64,000 bases of DNA from Papilionanthe hookeriana x Papilionanthe teres (lineage: Eukaryota > Streptophyta > Magnoliopsida > Asparagales > Orchidaceae): positions 77,275,877 through 77,339,876 of the forward strand of contig CM040426.1 in NCBI GenBank assembly GCA_022702705.1, given 5' to 3'. Shown here in pieces: positions 1 through 11,086 of the stretch (its first letter is position 1; every line of letters starts with the position of its first letter). The translations under genes and the position numbers were made by a program. A model generated the notes under the pieces. It searched no databases, was not told where the DNA came from, and worked only from the letters and a program-made list of their open reading frames with translations.

Positions 1-84
1 TTTGAAAAACATTTATAACATTTATAAAAGCTTAACAAACATATACATCCTTCACTTTCTGCCCTGCTCTCCCCTGAGGTTGTC

Positions 85-300
85 AGATGCCTCCACGACA
101 AATCCATATGTTGGTTCGCTGCCTCCATGACACACCCATCCATCAGGCCATTACCTCCATGACACACCATCTTTTGCATCGCTGCCTTTATGAAAAACCC
201 ACCCCTCAAGGTCACTGCCTTCACAACTCACCCGGTCACTGCCTCCACGGTACACCCACCCTTTCTGAGTCATTGACTCCATGACACACTCACCCTCGCT
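85..300. repeat. Degenerate ~33-bp minisatellite
   Basis: About six imperfect units, each opening with a variant of TGCCTCCATGACAC, follow one another at mostly 32-34 bp, with one shorter unit of about 24 bp. The array makes a short open frame on each strand, which I take as a by-product rather than a gene. Confidence 0.7.
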
Positions 301-2599
301 ATTTATATCAAATGATTGTTTGCATTTGTGTTTGTATGCATGCATACATAGCGATATATACTCAATAGGCGAGTTTCCCCGCGTTGGTTGCGATGCATTA
401 ACGAGAATTACTTGTCGGGCTGATCCCGACTAGTAATGCTAGTTAAAGCATCGAGACTGAGACGAGTAGGACTATGCTAAAGATCTAAGTGATCTAACCC
501 GTGTTAACTTGCATGTTATGGGCTCACATTTAATGGCCCTTAATTTAAAACTAAAAAATATATATTATTATTATTTCTTATTTCTGTCATAATTTTAATA
601 ATTATGCATGCGGCATACTAGGTCATATGTAACTCAACTCTTTTTAAAATCCATCTTGGGTGACACCCTTTAGATATCTTGGATCTTTAGAACGGGGTCG
701 GTACAACAATCCTGTCAAAGTCATACATACTCGGAGACTTACCTTGTACTTAGATGATAGTTATGATACTTCTTATTAGATCGTGTGCTAGGCTAGGATT
801 TAGAATACTATGTACTATTTTTGACATCTCTGCCTGTTCTTTGTTGGTTCGCCTGTGCTAGTCATGCATCACTTTTGTGATTTTTAGGATGCTTGTGTGT
901 TTGTTATGCAGGATACTATACTATGGCATTCTTCTGCGGGGAATCATGCCTATATATATAGACACACACAAATATTATTAAGGGGAGCATGTAATGATTT
1001 TTGCTAACCTCTTGCTTGCAGGTTTCATTTAGCTCTCTCGATGAAAATGCACGGCTTATTATATGTTTCATGTTTATTGGCTTTCTTGCTAACGTTGTTG
1101 TTCATGCAGGTCGAGTCTTTATTTCCTCTTTCAAAAGTATTTGATAGATCCCTAGGTTGAGTTTATATTGAAAATAAAGTACATACATGGGTTTTGAGGC
1201 GAATGATGCATCAAACCACATGGCGGGGACCATGAGCTACAACTCGGGTCCTGTACCATAAGTACGAACTCTATATTTTTGTATAGATCTTGGGTCGAAC
1301 ATGTATATGCGGAGCCCGACCTTCTTTCCTTCTTTTGTTGGGATATGTCACCAACCTAGTGTCACTAGCCTTTGTTATATATTTTGGAGTGTTTTTTTAC
1401 TTTTTATTGCGTGTTTGCATGCTTGGATTGTTTTTCTTGTTTCTTTCTGTTTTATCTGGGATTCTACGAAAAATTATAATTTAGGCTTTTTAGGCCCTTA
1501 AAATTGTAAATATTTCTATATAAAAATCCTAATGAATGATTCATGATTAAATCAAATTTTAGGATTAAAATATTTAAGATTATAAAATCAGTCTTTTACT
1601 TTCCTGCATGGCTTTCGGCCAATTTTAAAATGGACTGTATTGCATGGGCATAACCCAAGTCATTTAATAGGGCTTCTAATATCTAAGGACCTCTATAAAT
1701 AATTAAATCATATATATGTTATGAGGAGAAGCCCCCGTGCTTCTCCAACTCAACTTGCTCAACATAAATTTCTAATTGGGTGTTCGTCTAGTGCGCTTAG
1801 GTCGCTAGAAGGCTTCCAAACCTTAATGGGTTGTAAGTTCTTTTGTTAGGAGTATTTCTAGCTTTACAGGTGAACCTCCCTTTCTCTTCTTTTCTAGTGG
1901 CATCTTAGCTATTTCAGCGAGTATAAGTCTCACCTCTTGAAGCTTCACCTGATAGTCATATGATATAGTTTCGTTCCTCTGATCTTGGGGGTACTGAGGT
2001 TCCCCGTGGATGACGCAATTCACGAATTGCTGCCCAGGGATCTCTAGACATGTTGGGTTGACTACCTTCACGCCCAGGTAGACTTAGTGTTCTAGTGGCT
2101 TGGGATAACGGGTTTGTGGTACCCTGACTCGACTACCTCAACCTTCTAGAGGTTGCTCCTCCCTTCCTTTGAATACCCCTGTTGAGTTCTGTAGCTCTCT
2201 TTGCCTTTGTTGGCATCATCTTGACGATCTAATTGCTAATAAGCCCTCGCCCGTTTGGGATACGATGATTTGTCCTATGCCCTTATGTCTTGGATTTGCT
2301 TTAACGTATTAGGATTACTAGTTGGGATGATTTAGTTATTTCAATGACTCCGTATGTTGATGAGTCTGTTACCTATGTAGGGATATGAGAATTTCACTCT
2401 CCACTCTGTGGCTTAGCAGGAGCATTGAAAGTGTCGGAGCATTCCCCTGTGAGATAACCATCCTTTGATAGTTGTATGCTAATCGTCACTACTAATATAA
2501 GTAAAGCTCATTTATGATCAAGTGTATTCTTGGGAAACCCCCAAAATGTAATTAATCAAGTGGGATAAGTCCACTTGAGAGAACTCAAGTCCAAAGAAC
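301..2599. other. Gene-free stretch, probably old repeat DNA
   Basis: No convincing gene is visible. A minus-strand open frame at 1823-2071 (82 codons) is not recognised. A 36-bp segment at 2052-2087 matches 48119-48154 at about 30 of 36 positions, and the short motif ATTACTTGTCGGG near 406 recurs near 48107. Parts of this stretch therefore belong to a dispersed repeat family. No LTR ends or TIRs could be defined. Confidence 0.4.
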
Positions 2600-3247
2600 A
2601 TGCAAACACACCTAAAACTCAGGTTTTGGGTAGTCTATGTAGGCATTCATTCATGGATATTGGTCCAGGGTGCTTCCTCTGATCTTGTTTTGACAGACAT
2701 ATTTGATCTAACATTGTTAGGTTTATCATGCGTAAACTCTCCACGTTCTTTCTATTATTTTAATCTTTTGTCGTATATTAGTCTTTGTCGGTTTCTCACT
2801 TATATTGATCATTCATATGATATGGAAGAGGGATTTATTTGGAAAAGAAAAGTATATGATGATAGACAAACTGCCGAATCCTTTATAAATAAAACGAGAA
2901 AGGAATGAAAACAGCAAGCTCACTAACAAGCATTTGTGAAAGTGACAGAAGAAAGACAGTTATTTGGACAATCGGAGGTCTTGAGCTACAATGAAAGGTT
3001 GAGCAGACATATCAAAGATCATGTCAGTCGACTAAGAATTTCTTTGCACTGTGCTGAGAATAGAATTAGACAACCTCAATTGATCCAACAGTGGGAACAC
3101 AACCTTCATCCTCTTCAATTTTTTGAAGACAGAACAAATCAGACTTTTCGTGAGAATTCAATCTATGACATCAACAATTTGTCTATTGCAATGCCTAAAA
3201 CACAAAATCCAGTTGAATCTGACAAGGAAAGAAGACAAATAAAATAG
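2600..3247 (+). pseudogene. Decayed ORF of unrecognised origin, one frame with two stops
   Basis: Two open stretches, 2600-2908 and 2936-3247, lie in the same frame and are separated only by in-frame stops at 2906-2908 (TGA) and 2924-2926 (TAA). The second stretch opens on GTG, so it is not a start-driven ORF. It reads like genuine protein: rich in charged and Gln/Asn residues, with few low-complexity runs, ending in a lysine-rich tail. I do not recognise the family. A gag-like or pararetrovirus-like polyprotein remnant is possible, but this is a guess. No reverse transcriptase, protease or zinc-knuckle motif is visible nearby. Confidence 0.35.
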
Positions 3248-4242
3248 GAATGGGAGTCCCATCACACTCAATTTATAAAAATCAAAAGCGTTGAAATCAA
3301 TGGAGTTCAATCATTGAATCATTAATTAAAATTTAACCGATCTAATTTTGAATTATAATTTTTAATTCATATCTCATTACTACTTTCAAGAAGTAAGAGA
3401 ATCAATAAGTTAAAATACGTCAATAAAAAATGTATATGCAGTGATCTTAAAGAAATCCAACGGTCTGAAGGAGAAGAGTACGACAAAGATAGATCCGCTG
3501 TAAGGAGATCGCGGGACCCGTTTAACTGAATGGGCCAAGTCAACTAGGCTAAAATCGACCAAGCTAAAAGATAGAGAAGAAGACGACCGAGTGATCCAAG
3601 AGTGAGCCATCTAGCTAGGAACGAGCCGGGAGAGTGTTTGAACCATCCATTATAGAGAAGATAACTCAATGCAATAACCTATTCAATAGTGGATTTGATC
3701 CAATGGAAATATATTTTTAGAAAGTATCTATAACCATTATGTAGAGACCTGAAGACTCCTTACTGAGGATCAAAGATAGTCAACCATACTAGATTAGTCA
3801 ACCGAATCCTTCCGACCAAGCTCAACCGACTGAGCTATTCCAATCGACTTGAAGTCAAAAGAGCTTAGCCGACTGAGCCAAAATGGCATCGGAAGATAAG
3901 CCCGTACTTATAAAATGTCAGAAATGCCATTGTATAGACCACTTTCCAATGAGGGAAAAAAATAATATTACTATTATAATGCGATCTCTATAAATAGAAA
4001 AAACATTTTACGAAGAATGAACATTATTGAACACTTGTCATTATTGTTCATTTTTTTCTCCTCATTTACATTTTATTGCTTCGGTGCGATTCACTGACAA
4101 TCTCGAATTCAACATTTCTTATAATTAAACAGGATTCTAGAGATGTTTTTTTGGCCAAAGCAGCAAAAAAGATAATGAAATGAAAAATTAACAACATAAC
4201 TAATCTATGAGCAAATTGCTCAATTTTAAAGTTTTCATAAAC
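3248..4242. other. AT-rich, LTR-like region without a gene
   Basis: No gene is visible. A clear plant-type TATA motif (TCTATAAATAGA, 3986-3997) follows a stretch with repeated CGACTGAGC-like words and precedes a pyrimidine-rich leader, an arrangement common in LTR promoters. No paired LTR or target duplication was found. Confidence 0.3.
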
Positions 4243-5184
4243 TGATGTGTGCTAGAAAATTCGCGGCAGTAGAATAGCGTATTATTGTCTTACGTGATAC
4301 GAAGATTCAACACATACTCAGAAGATAGAAAACAACTAGTAGTGACACCATATATTTTTACGTGGAAACCTCGTAAAGGGAAAATCTATGAGGTATGGCC
4401 TAGCTGAAGAACTCTACTATGAAATGATGATGATAGTTCTAAGAACTTGTCGCATAGATAAGAAAATGTTATAATGTTTCTCAAGTTACAATGTTGACGT
4501 ATAAATGAACTTGTTGCAAGAAACAGACGGTGACCCTAACGATCGACGGCGTCCGACAGGTGTTGGTCGACGACAACTGACAAGTAGTGGTCGACAGCGG
4601 TAGGTGGTGGTCGGTCATGGTCGACGACGGTCGGCGAAGGTCGATGAATGCTAGACTTCAGCTCATTTTCAATGCTTCAATCTCTCTCTTCAGGCTCTCT
4701 TCCCCCTTTAATGGAAGGGTGAGGCTCTATTCATAGAATTTCAGGTGCAATTAATATAGAAATATGAACTATTTTGATCAGATGACTCAGTCGGCATCCG
4801 CCAATTTGACAGTGTTTGTTGGACATTTAAGTTTCTTAACGATGTCAGAATTGAGCGATCTTGATCTTGTTGGATTCACCTTGCCAAGATGCTCGATTAG
4901 AATATGAACTCGGTAGATTCGACATTTATTTGACTTTCCAAATATGCTTGGAAAGCTTCCAAATGTGGTTTAATGGTTTCTTCTAAATTTGATTTGACTC
5001 ATATTTGTACTAATTTTGGTATCATTGGATCTGCCTTGTCTAGTAGGTCATTTTGACTATAAGTTTGCTGAAATATAAGCTATAGATGACCTTTTATCAA
5101 TGTTTGAATATTTTTTATTCAAATGAGTGTATGTTATACCTCAAGATTTGTGTCGGATGATAAAAATTTATTGATGTCATATCA
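4243..5184 (-). repeat. 3' LTR (copy 1) of the Tat-like element
   Basis: On the plus strand it opens TGATGTGTGCTAGAAAATTC and ends ATATCA. It aligns along its length with 11087-12021, including the block naming rules of both ends, a shared TACAATGT(T/C)GAC(G/A)TATAAATGA segment and a GTCGAC-rich stretch. Identity appears to be about 75-80% by eye, so the copies are old. Confidence 0.75.
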
Positions 5185-5287
5185 ATTGACCACTATTTTC
5201 AAACGAGACTAATTTCATCGACCGAAAATATCAAATGATATAAAAATTGAATTTTACCTTTTTTTATTATTTTTTATTTATTGTTAT

Positions 5288-6342
5288 TGATACGCCACCA
5301 AATATTTTTCATCATCCGGCATGAATCTCAGTGCAATCTTTTGAATAAGAAACATTCAAATCTTGATAAAAAGTTATTAAGAGCTTCAATTTTAGCAAAC
5401 TTATAGTCAAACCGACCGGCTTGATGAGACGAACCTAATGATATAAAAACTAGTTCAATCCAAATCAAATCAAGATGAGATCAAACCATTAATGCATTCT
5501 TATAAGATTTCCGGGCATATTTGGTAGGTCAAACAAATGCCGATACTAACAAGCCTATACTCGAATCGAACATCTCAACAAGACGAATCCAACGAACTTA
5601 AGATCACTCAATTCCAACATCATTAAGGCCATTAAATGCCCCATAAACTTCGTTCGATCAATGGAAGCCTTTTGGACTGTCCGATCAAAATTGTTGCATT
5701 AGTTGCACCCAAAATACTATAAATAGACTCTCAACCCTCACATAAGGAGGGCATAGGCCTAGAGAGAGTCTGAGACCTTGATGAGAAGCTGCAACTTAGC
5801 ACCACCGCCAACTATTGTCGATAACCGCCGACCTCCGTCGACTACCGCCAACTTTCGTCGACCTCCTTCATCGTCGATCTCGGTCACCGTCGACCTCCGT
5901 CAACCACCACCTACCGTCGCCGACCATTGTCTATCGTCGTCAACCACCGCAGACCTCCGTCAACCACCGCCTACCGCCGTCGACTACCGTCGACCTTCGT
6001 CGACCTCTGTCACTGTCGACCTTCGTCGACCTCTGTCACTGTCGACCTCCGCCAATTATCGTTAATCACCACCAACCAGAAGCCGTTAGTCGACATTGTA
6101 GTCCAAAAAATATAGTTACCCTTTCATGTCTGTGGGATAAGGGATTTTTGTAAACATTAATTAATAGTGGATTTTCACAACTGGTTCAGGCTCCGTGGTT
6201 TTTTCTTTTACGGGTTTTCCGCGTAAAAACTTATGAAGTCATCACCGCTTGTTTGTCTTTCATCTGTGTGTGTAATGAATTTTGTACAACGCTAAGATAA
6301 TAATCCGTTACTCTACCGCCACGAATTTTTTAGCAATCATCA
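5288..6342 (+). repeat. Solo LTR of the same family, opposite orientation, with 5-bp target duplication
   Basis: The sequence opens TGATACGCC, ends AATCATCA and is flanked on both sides by GTTAT (5283-5287 and 6343-6347). Its reverse complement aligns with the LTRs at 4243 and 11087 at roughly 70%. It has a good TATA box (ACTATAAATAGAC, near 5716-5730) followed by a leader with a CCGTCGACC-rich microsatellite (about 5808-6060). No internal region or partner LTR lies next to it, so it is a solo LTR left by recombination. Confidence 0.8.
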
Positions 6343-6611
6343 GTTATTATTATTATTATTATTTATATATATAAGATCTGGACGGTGTCAGAACAAATGT
6401 CTCACAGTTTTTTAGTTTTTATATATATATATATATTCATAAACGAAATATTGAATAATAGAAGATCACACTTGTAAGACATAATTAGTATTAACTATAA
6501 GAACTTTCAACAATTTCCCATATTAATTATGATGGCTTATGAGAAGCGTGTGATAATTTCACATATAATCCATACAAAATATATTTAATCAAACTGTTCA
6601 ACTAGAAGATT

Positions 6612-7662
6612 CGGGTCTGTTTGGGGCAGCTGCAGCTTATCCAGCTTCTGCTGATAAGCATCTTATCTGGATAATGTGCTGATACGCAGCTGATCTGGAT
6701 AAGCGGTCTGGTTGTTTGGTTTCAGCGTTTGGAAAACGAGTGATTCTGAAAATCGATTATTCACGCACTCGTTCTAAATAATTTGTTTAGCTGTTTGGTT
6801 AGTGCGTTTTGTAAACAGTTTATTTTCAATTTTATTTTTAATTAAAAAAATAATTTGTGCAGCATATTTGTTATTTCCCAAAATAAAATTTATAATTTGT
6901 TTTAATTAAATAAATACGCATTATGGAAAATTGGTATTTGTAATGAAAATAATTTATAATTTGTTTATTTATGTAATTATTTAAATATAGATTTATTATA
7001 TTAAATTATTTAATTATAAATTATTTTGATTACAAATTATTTTGATTACATATTACAAATTATATAAATAAATCCAAAACTTTTATAAATTAATTAGGTT
7101 ACCACCAAACAGCCAGGGGTGAAACCATTTAACAAATATAAAGATAATAACTGCGATACGCAAATAATAGAGATGCCTCCTAATGACTAAACGGAGTTCG
7201 TCAGATCGAGGATTGATCTACCGAAAAAAAAAATTTCCTGTAACTCATGTACACCTCTTCATATCGCAGAAGGGTGGAGGAGGAGATCGAAGAAGGGAGG
7301 AGGAGGAGGCGGATGTAGAAGGGGAGACATACATACCTCCTCGGATCGACGCAGAAGAAGGGAGGAGGAAGATCCGGGGGCACTTAGAAGGTCGGGAGGA
7401 TCCGGTGGCGACGAGGTCACGAGGTTTCCAACGAAGGTTGGTCGCGGGGATCTTAGGTCACGGGGCGAGGGCGAAAGAAGGGCTGGGGCGTAAATTTTTA
7501 CTTGATACGCGATTTCTAAGTGGAACGCAGGGAGGATCCCACGACCGCCCTTACAGGCAAATAACGAAAACTTCATTTTCAGATAAGCTGAATCAATTTG
7601 TAAAACAAACGGTGCGGCGGTGAAAACGCCGCCACAGTTATAAGCTCTCCCAAACAGGCCCG
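6612..7662. mobile_element. Non-autonomous DNA transposon (large MITE) with TIRs
   Basis: The left end CGGGTCTGTTTGGGGCAGCT and the right end, read in reverse complement as CGGGCCTGTTTGGGAGAGCT, form a ~20-bp terminal inverted repeat with three mismatches. The element is 1051 bp. Its left half is AT-rich, its right half purine-rich and GC-rich. Open frames at 7183-7841 on both strands come from this biased composition. The GGGCCTGTTTGG end type is common among plant hAT and PIF/Harbinger MITEs. No exact target duplication was found, so the superfamily is open. Confidence 0.6.
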
Positions 7663-7986
7663 AACTTAGTAACCATAGCTTTATGAATCTCTCCGTCACT
7701 TTCGAGCAGACCGGCGGCGGCAATGCGACGCCATTTGGAACGCCGAACAACTGTATATATATTTCGAAACGTATAAGAAACAATTAAATGAGTTGAGAAA
7801 GCATAGCATTTGCAAATAACATGTATATGAACCCTAGACATAGGAATTCGAAGCAGATTTCATCATTTTATTATTATTGTTATTGTTATTTTAATTGATT
7901 GCATTAATTTTTAGTAATAAATATTGATAACTTTTTGAGCTTATAAATAGAGAAAAAAAAAGGAGGAAGTAGGAGAAGTATTTCTC

Positions 7987-8376
7987 TCTTCATAGCAGGT
8001 GATCTGAAATTTATCAAAAAAAGGAAGTCATTCACGACCTGCATAGCAGACGTTTAACGGGTCATTCTTTCATTTTGCGGAAAATCATTAACGTCGTGCG
8101 TAGCAGGAGAGTAACAAGATATTCTTCCGCGCAGAGCTGCAGTGTGTAGTAAGAGAGCAACTTGATCTTTTTTCGTGTTGCATTGTGGGAGAAAGTCATC
8201 CCGGCCTTGTGTAGCACATGAGCAACTGGATCTTCTTTCACGTTGCGCTGCAGAAGAAAGTCATCCTTGTCTTGTGTAGCAGATGAGCAATATGGTCTTC
8301 TTTCGTGTTGCGCTGCAGGAGAAAATCGTCCATATCCTGCGCAGTAGTTGAGCAACAATATCTTCTTTCTCGTCAC
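7987..8376. repeat. 65-bp tandem array
   Basis: Units beginning GAGCAA start at 8155, 8220, 8285 and 8350, giving exactly 65 bp per unit; more degenerate units lie to the left. Each carries a TTCTTTC(A/G)(C/T)GTTGCGCTGCAG-like core. The array sits in the internal region of the Tat-like element. Confidence 0.8.
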
Positions 8377-8819
8377 TAAGATGAAAAAAAGTTATCTCTG
8401 TCTCTGCCTAACCGGTGACTCGTGATTTTCTTACTTGTTACTCTGTGCACTTCGATGGAGATAAAGAAATGCTGGAGTTTTCCTGCCACTTTTTAACGGA
8501 GAGGTTTTCATGTTTCTATGGTGATGATATCTAGAGACACTGAAGATCAGCAGAAGTATTAGAATTTCAATGAGGCAATACTGCCTCCACTTGAATATGG
8601 GTTGATTTGTTGCAGTCCTTGTACAAATATATATTAGTCTTTGTGACCTCTTAATTGCATGATGTGGCATTTGTAGATGATGATAATGTATTTCTTTATA
8701 CGTCTTTAACATTATTTCTGAGGTTATTGCGGGTTCTCAATCTTGTGGAATTCTACAATTAAAGTTAGTACGTATATTTTATATATAAAGAGAATCATGT
8801 TCATTTTTTGATTTGTGAC

Positions 8820-9101
8820 TTCTGAGATTTGTATCCTCTTACGTGTGTATCTTCTGAGGCATGTGCCTTCTAGGAGCTTGAAATGTGTTGATGCCTTCTG
8901 AGACTCGTAGCCTTCTCAGATCTTTGATGTACATGTGTCTCCTGATGCTTATAACCATATGAGAGTTTAGATGTACTTGTGCCTCATTAGACTTATAGTC
9001 TTCTGATGCCTTTGATGTACCTGTGCCTTCTGAGGCTTGTAACATCCTAAGATCTTTGATGTACCTTTGTCTTCTGAGCTTTTAGTTTTCTGAGATCTTT
9101 T
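8820..9101. repeat. 44-bp tandem array
   Basis: Units beginning GATGTAC start at 8926, 8970, 9014 and 9058, with an exact 44-bp period. Degenerate units extend left to about 8820. The shared core is GTGCCTTCTGAGGCTTGTA with variants. It is unrelated in sequence to the 65-bp and 49-bp arrays on either side. Confidence 0.8.
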
Positions 9102-9197
9102 TATGGAGACCCTATCAATCACTTGCTCTCTTAGAGTCTTTCTAGTGAAGACTATGTCCACTACTAACTTCCCATCAAAAATTACCTCTTGAGCTCA

Positions 9198-9506
9198 TCT
9201 TACAGGGGCATGGTAGCGTCTAATCTAGTTTTGCCTTTTTGGCATAACTTCCAGGGGTATCGTATCTTTCCATCGAGCCTTGTCCCTTGAGCTTGACTTC
9301 TAGAGGCATGGTAGCTTCCCATAGAGTTTTGTCTCTCATGCTCGACTTCCAGGGGTACCGTTTCATCCCATAAAGACTTTCTCTTGAGCTCGACTTTCAA
9401 GGGCATGGTAGCTTCCCATCGAGTTTTTCCTCTTGAGCTCAACTTCTAAGGATATCGTATCATCCCACCGAGTCTTGCTTCTTGGGCTTAACTTATAGGG
9501 GTAAGG
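9198..9506. repeat. 49-bp tandem array with alternating unit types
   Basis: Seven units start at 9198, 9247, 9296, 9345, 9393, 9442 and 9491; all are 49 bp except one of 48 bp. Units at 9198, 9296 and 9393 carry GGCATGGTAGC; those at 9247, 9345 and 9442 carry a TATCGTATC variant. The array is thus a ~98-bp dimer repeated three times. The minus-strand open frame at 9200-9442 is produced by the array. Confidence 0.85.
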
Positions 9507-10157
9507 ATCGCTTGCCCTCATGGGGACATTCTATACAAAAAAACCTTTCATGAAAGAATAATAAAATTTCATTGAAATGTTAGTTTAAAGCAACATAAAA
9601 ATTTTGCTAGAGTAAAATTAAGAGTTTAAATGCCATTCTTTTACTCAAATAAGATAATTTGGAGTTGTACTTTTTATTCTATAACCCTATCAATTTTATT
9701 CTGGTTCCCATTACCTCATTATTGTAAGTGGCGACCCAAGTGGCCTTGCCGTATCAAACGTTAAATTTCATTCTTTATTTGAAATTATTTTTCTGTCAAA
9801 TGTCCTTTTTCTTGGTGGAAATAATGATATTTAATTGGTTTACACCATCCGAATTTTTTAATGGTATTGGCCACTTGATGAATTATTCATCTTTGATGGT
9901 CATCGGTATGTTGACACATCACATGTTGAGTGTCGTGTATTCTTTTTTTTATCTAGGCTCACGATTCCCCCGTGGTCACTTTTTTTGCTATGAGATTTGA
10001 TTGGTTTCCCGACATTATTCTTGCACTTAACCCACAGTTGCTCAAATTATTCCTTGTGTGCTCTGATGACCTCATAAGCAAAGATTTGAGCTTTGACACG
10101 ATGAACATGATCAACGTAAGAGCAAACCGTCTCTTGCATCACTGGTGAGTAAAATTG

Positions 10158-10475
10158 TCATAGGTGAAGCCTTCCAAAAAAGTCCTCTCTCAGTAACTCT
10201 GGATCCACTTCCAAAATCTGGCAAGCTTCAGTGGAGAATCTGCGGAAGTTTTCTTTGACGGATTCCCCCTCATTCTGAGGAACTCCCGATAAGTGTAATA
10301 AATCTTTAATGATCCTTCTTTTTGTTATGAAATATTGTAAAAAAAGTATGACAAGCTCGTTGAAGGTGTGGATGGTGGCCCCTAAGAGGGAGTAGTGCCA
10401 TGTATGAGCTTGACACTTGAGAGTCGTTGGGAACACTTGATAGAGAAGCGTATCAAAGGCACAATGAATGTGCAT
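10158..10475 (-). pseudogene. Retrotransposon gag fragment (Tat-like Ty3/gypsy)
   Basis: This 105-codon frame has the layout of the plant retrotransposon gag domain: a segment where the capsid-like domain handles substrate RNA (TLKCQAHTWHYSLL), a helix around FNELVILFLQYF, then a GES(V/L)-type stretch with an EGESVKENFRRF motif. Gag forms the particle that packages element RNA. It is short for the family, and upstream sequence towards the primer site is in other frames, so it is a remnant. Its strand agrees with the primer-binding site and the 5' LTR on its right. No zinc knuckle or pol domain follows. Confidence 0.65.
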
Positions 10476-11065
10476 GATGGTCTGATAATGGACGACATGC
10501 TCGTATGGGTCAGTTACTCTTTTGTAGGTATCTATGTTTGGGAGTTTGAAGCTTGCTAGGATATGATGTCAGAGAAACGAGTTAGCTAAAGAAGATGATT
10601 CTTGAAAGTTATGGCGAGCGGGGAAGCAATCCATTTTATCCAGAGGGAACTCTTTCCAAATCAAGAGTCATAGCTCATAATGAATGATATCAGCAGAAGT
10701 GACAGTAAGGTGGGGTGGTGACAAGTGAGCTGCATGAGATAGATGGGTAAAACTTATATTGTAAAGAAGATTGATGTCCTGTCTCACAAGTGAATGGTTT
10801 CATCATTAGGAGATAACCCAGTGAGTGGGGTATTTCGCGTTCAATGTTGAATTGATAATTAGTAAGCTCCATTGGGTTGCAGTTGTCGCTCCCCGTATAG
10901 GATCTAGTGTTGAGACTCCTCCATCCTATACACTCGATCTTTCAAAGAATGATCCAAGACACCTTTGTCAACGGGGTAATGCCTTCGAGAGTAGGAGGAT
11001 GCGGAGGTATGATGCCCATGGCTTTATGACTGTCTTCTGGAATGATGGGTTGTTGCGAGTATTGT

Positions 11066-11083
11066 GCCTGGTGGACGGCGCCA
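11066..11083 (-). other. Primer-binding site of the Tat-like element
   Basis: Read on the minus strand, this 18-nt site is TGGCGCCGTCCACCAGGC, three bases inside the 5' LTR. It is complementary to a tRNA 3' end of the ...GGCGCCA type, as in many Tat and Athila elements. It fixes the element's orientation. Confidence 0.7.
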
Positions 11084-11086
11084 AAC

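Noticed and set aside
5778..6153. Three overlapping Pro/Arg-rich ORFs
   Set aside because: They are open only because of the GTCGACC-type repeat in the solo LTR.
7183..7841. ORFs of 146 and 174 codons on opposite strands
   Set aside because: Both arise from the purine-rich right half of a TIR element; no recognised domain.
9200..9442. 80-codon minus ORF with repeated peptide
   Set aside because: It is the translation of the 49-bp tandem array.
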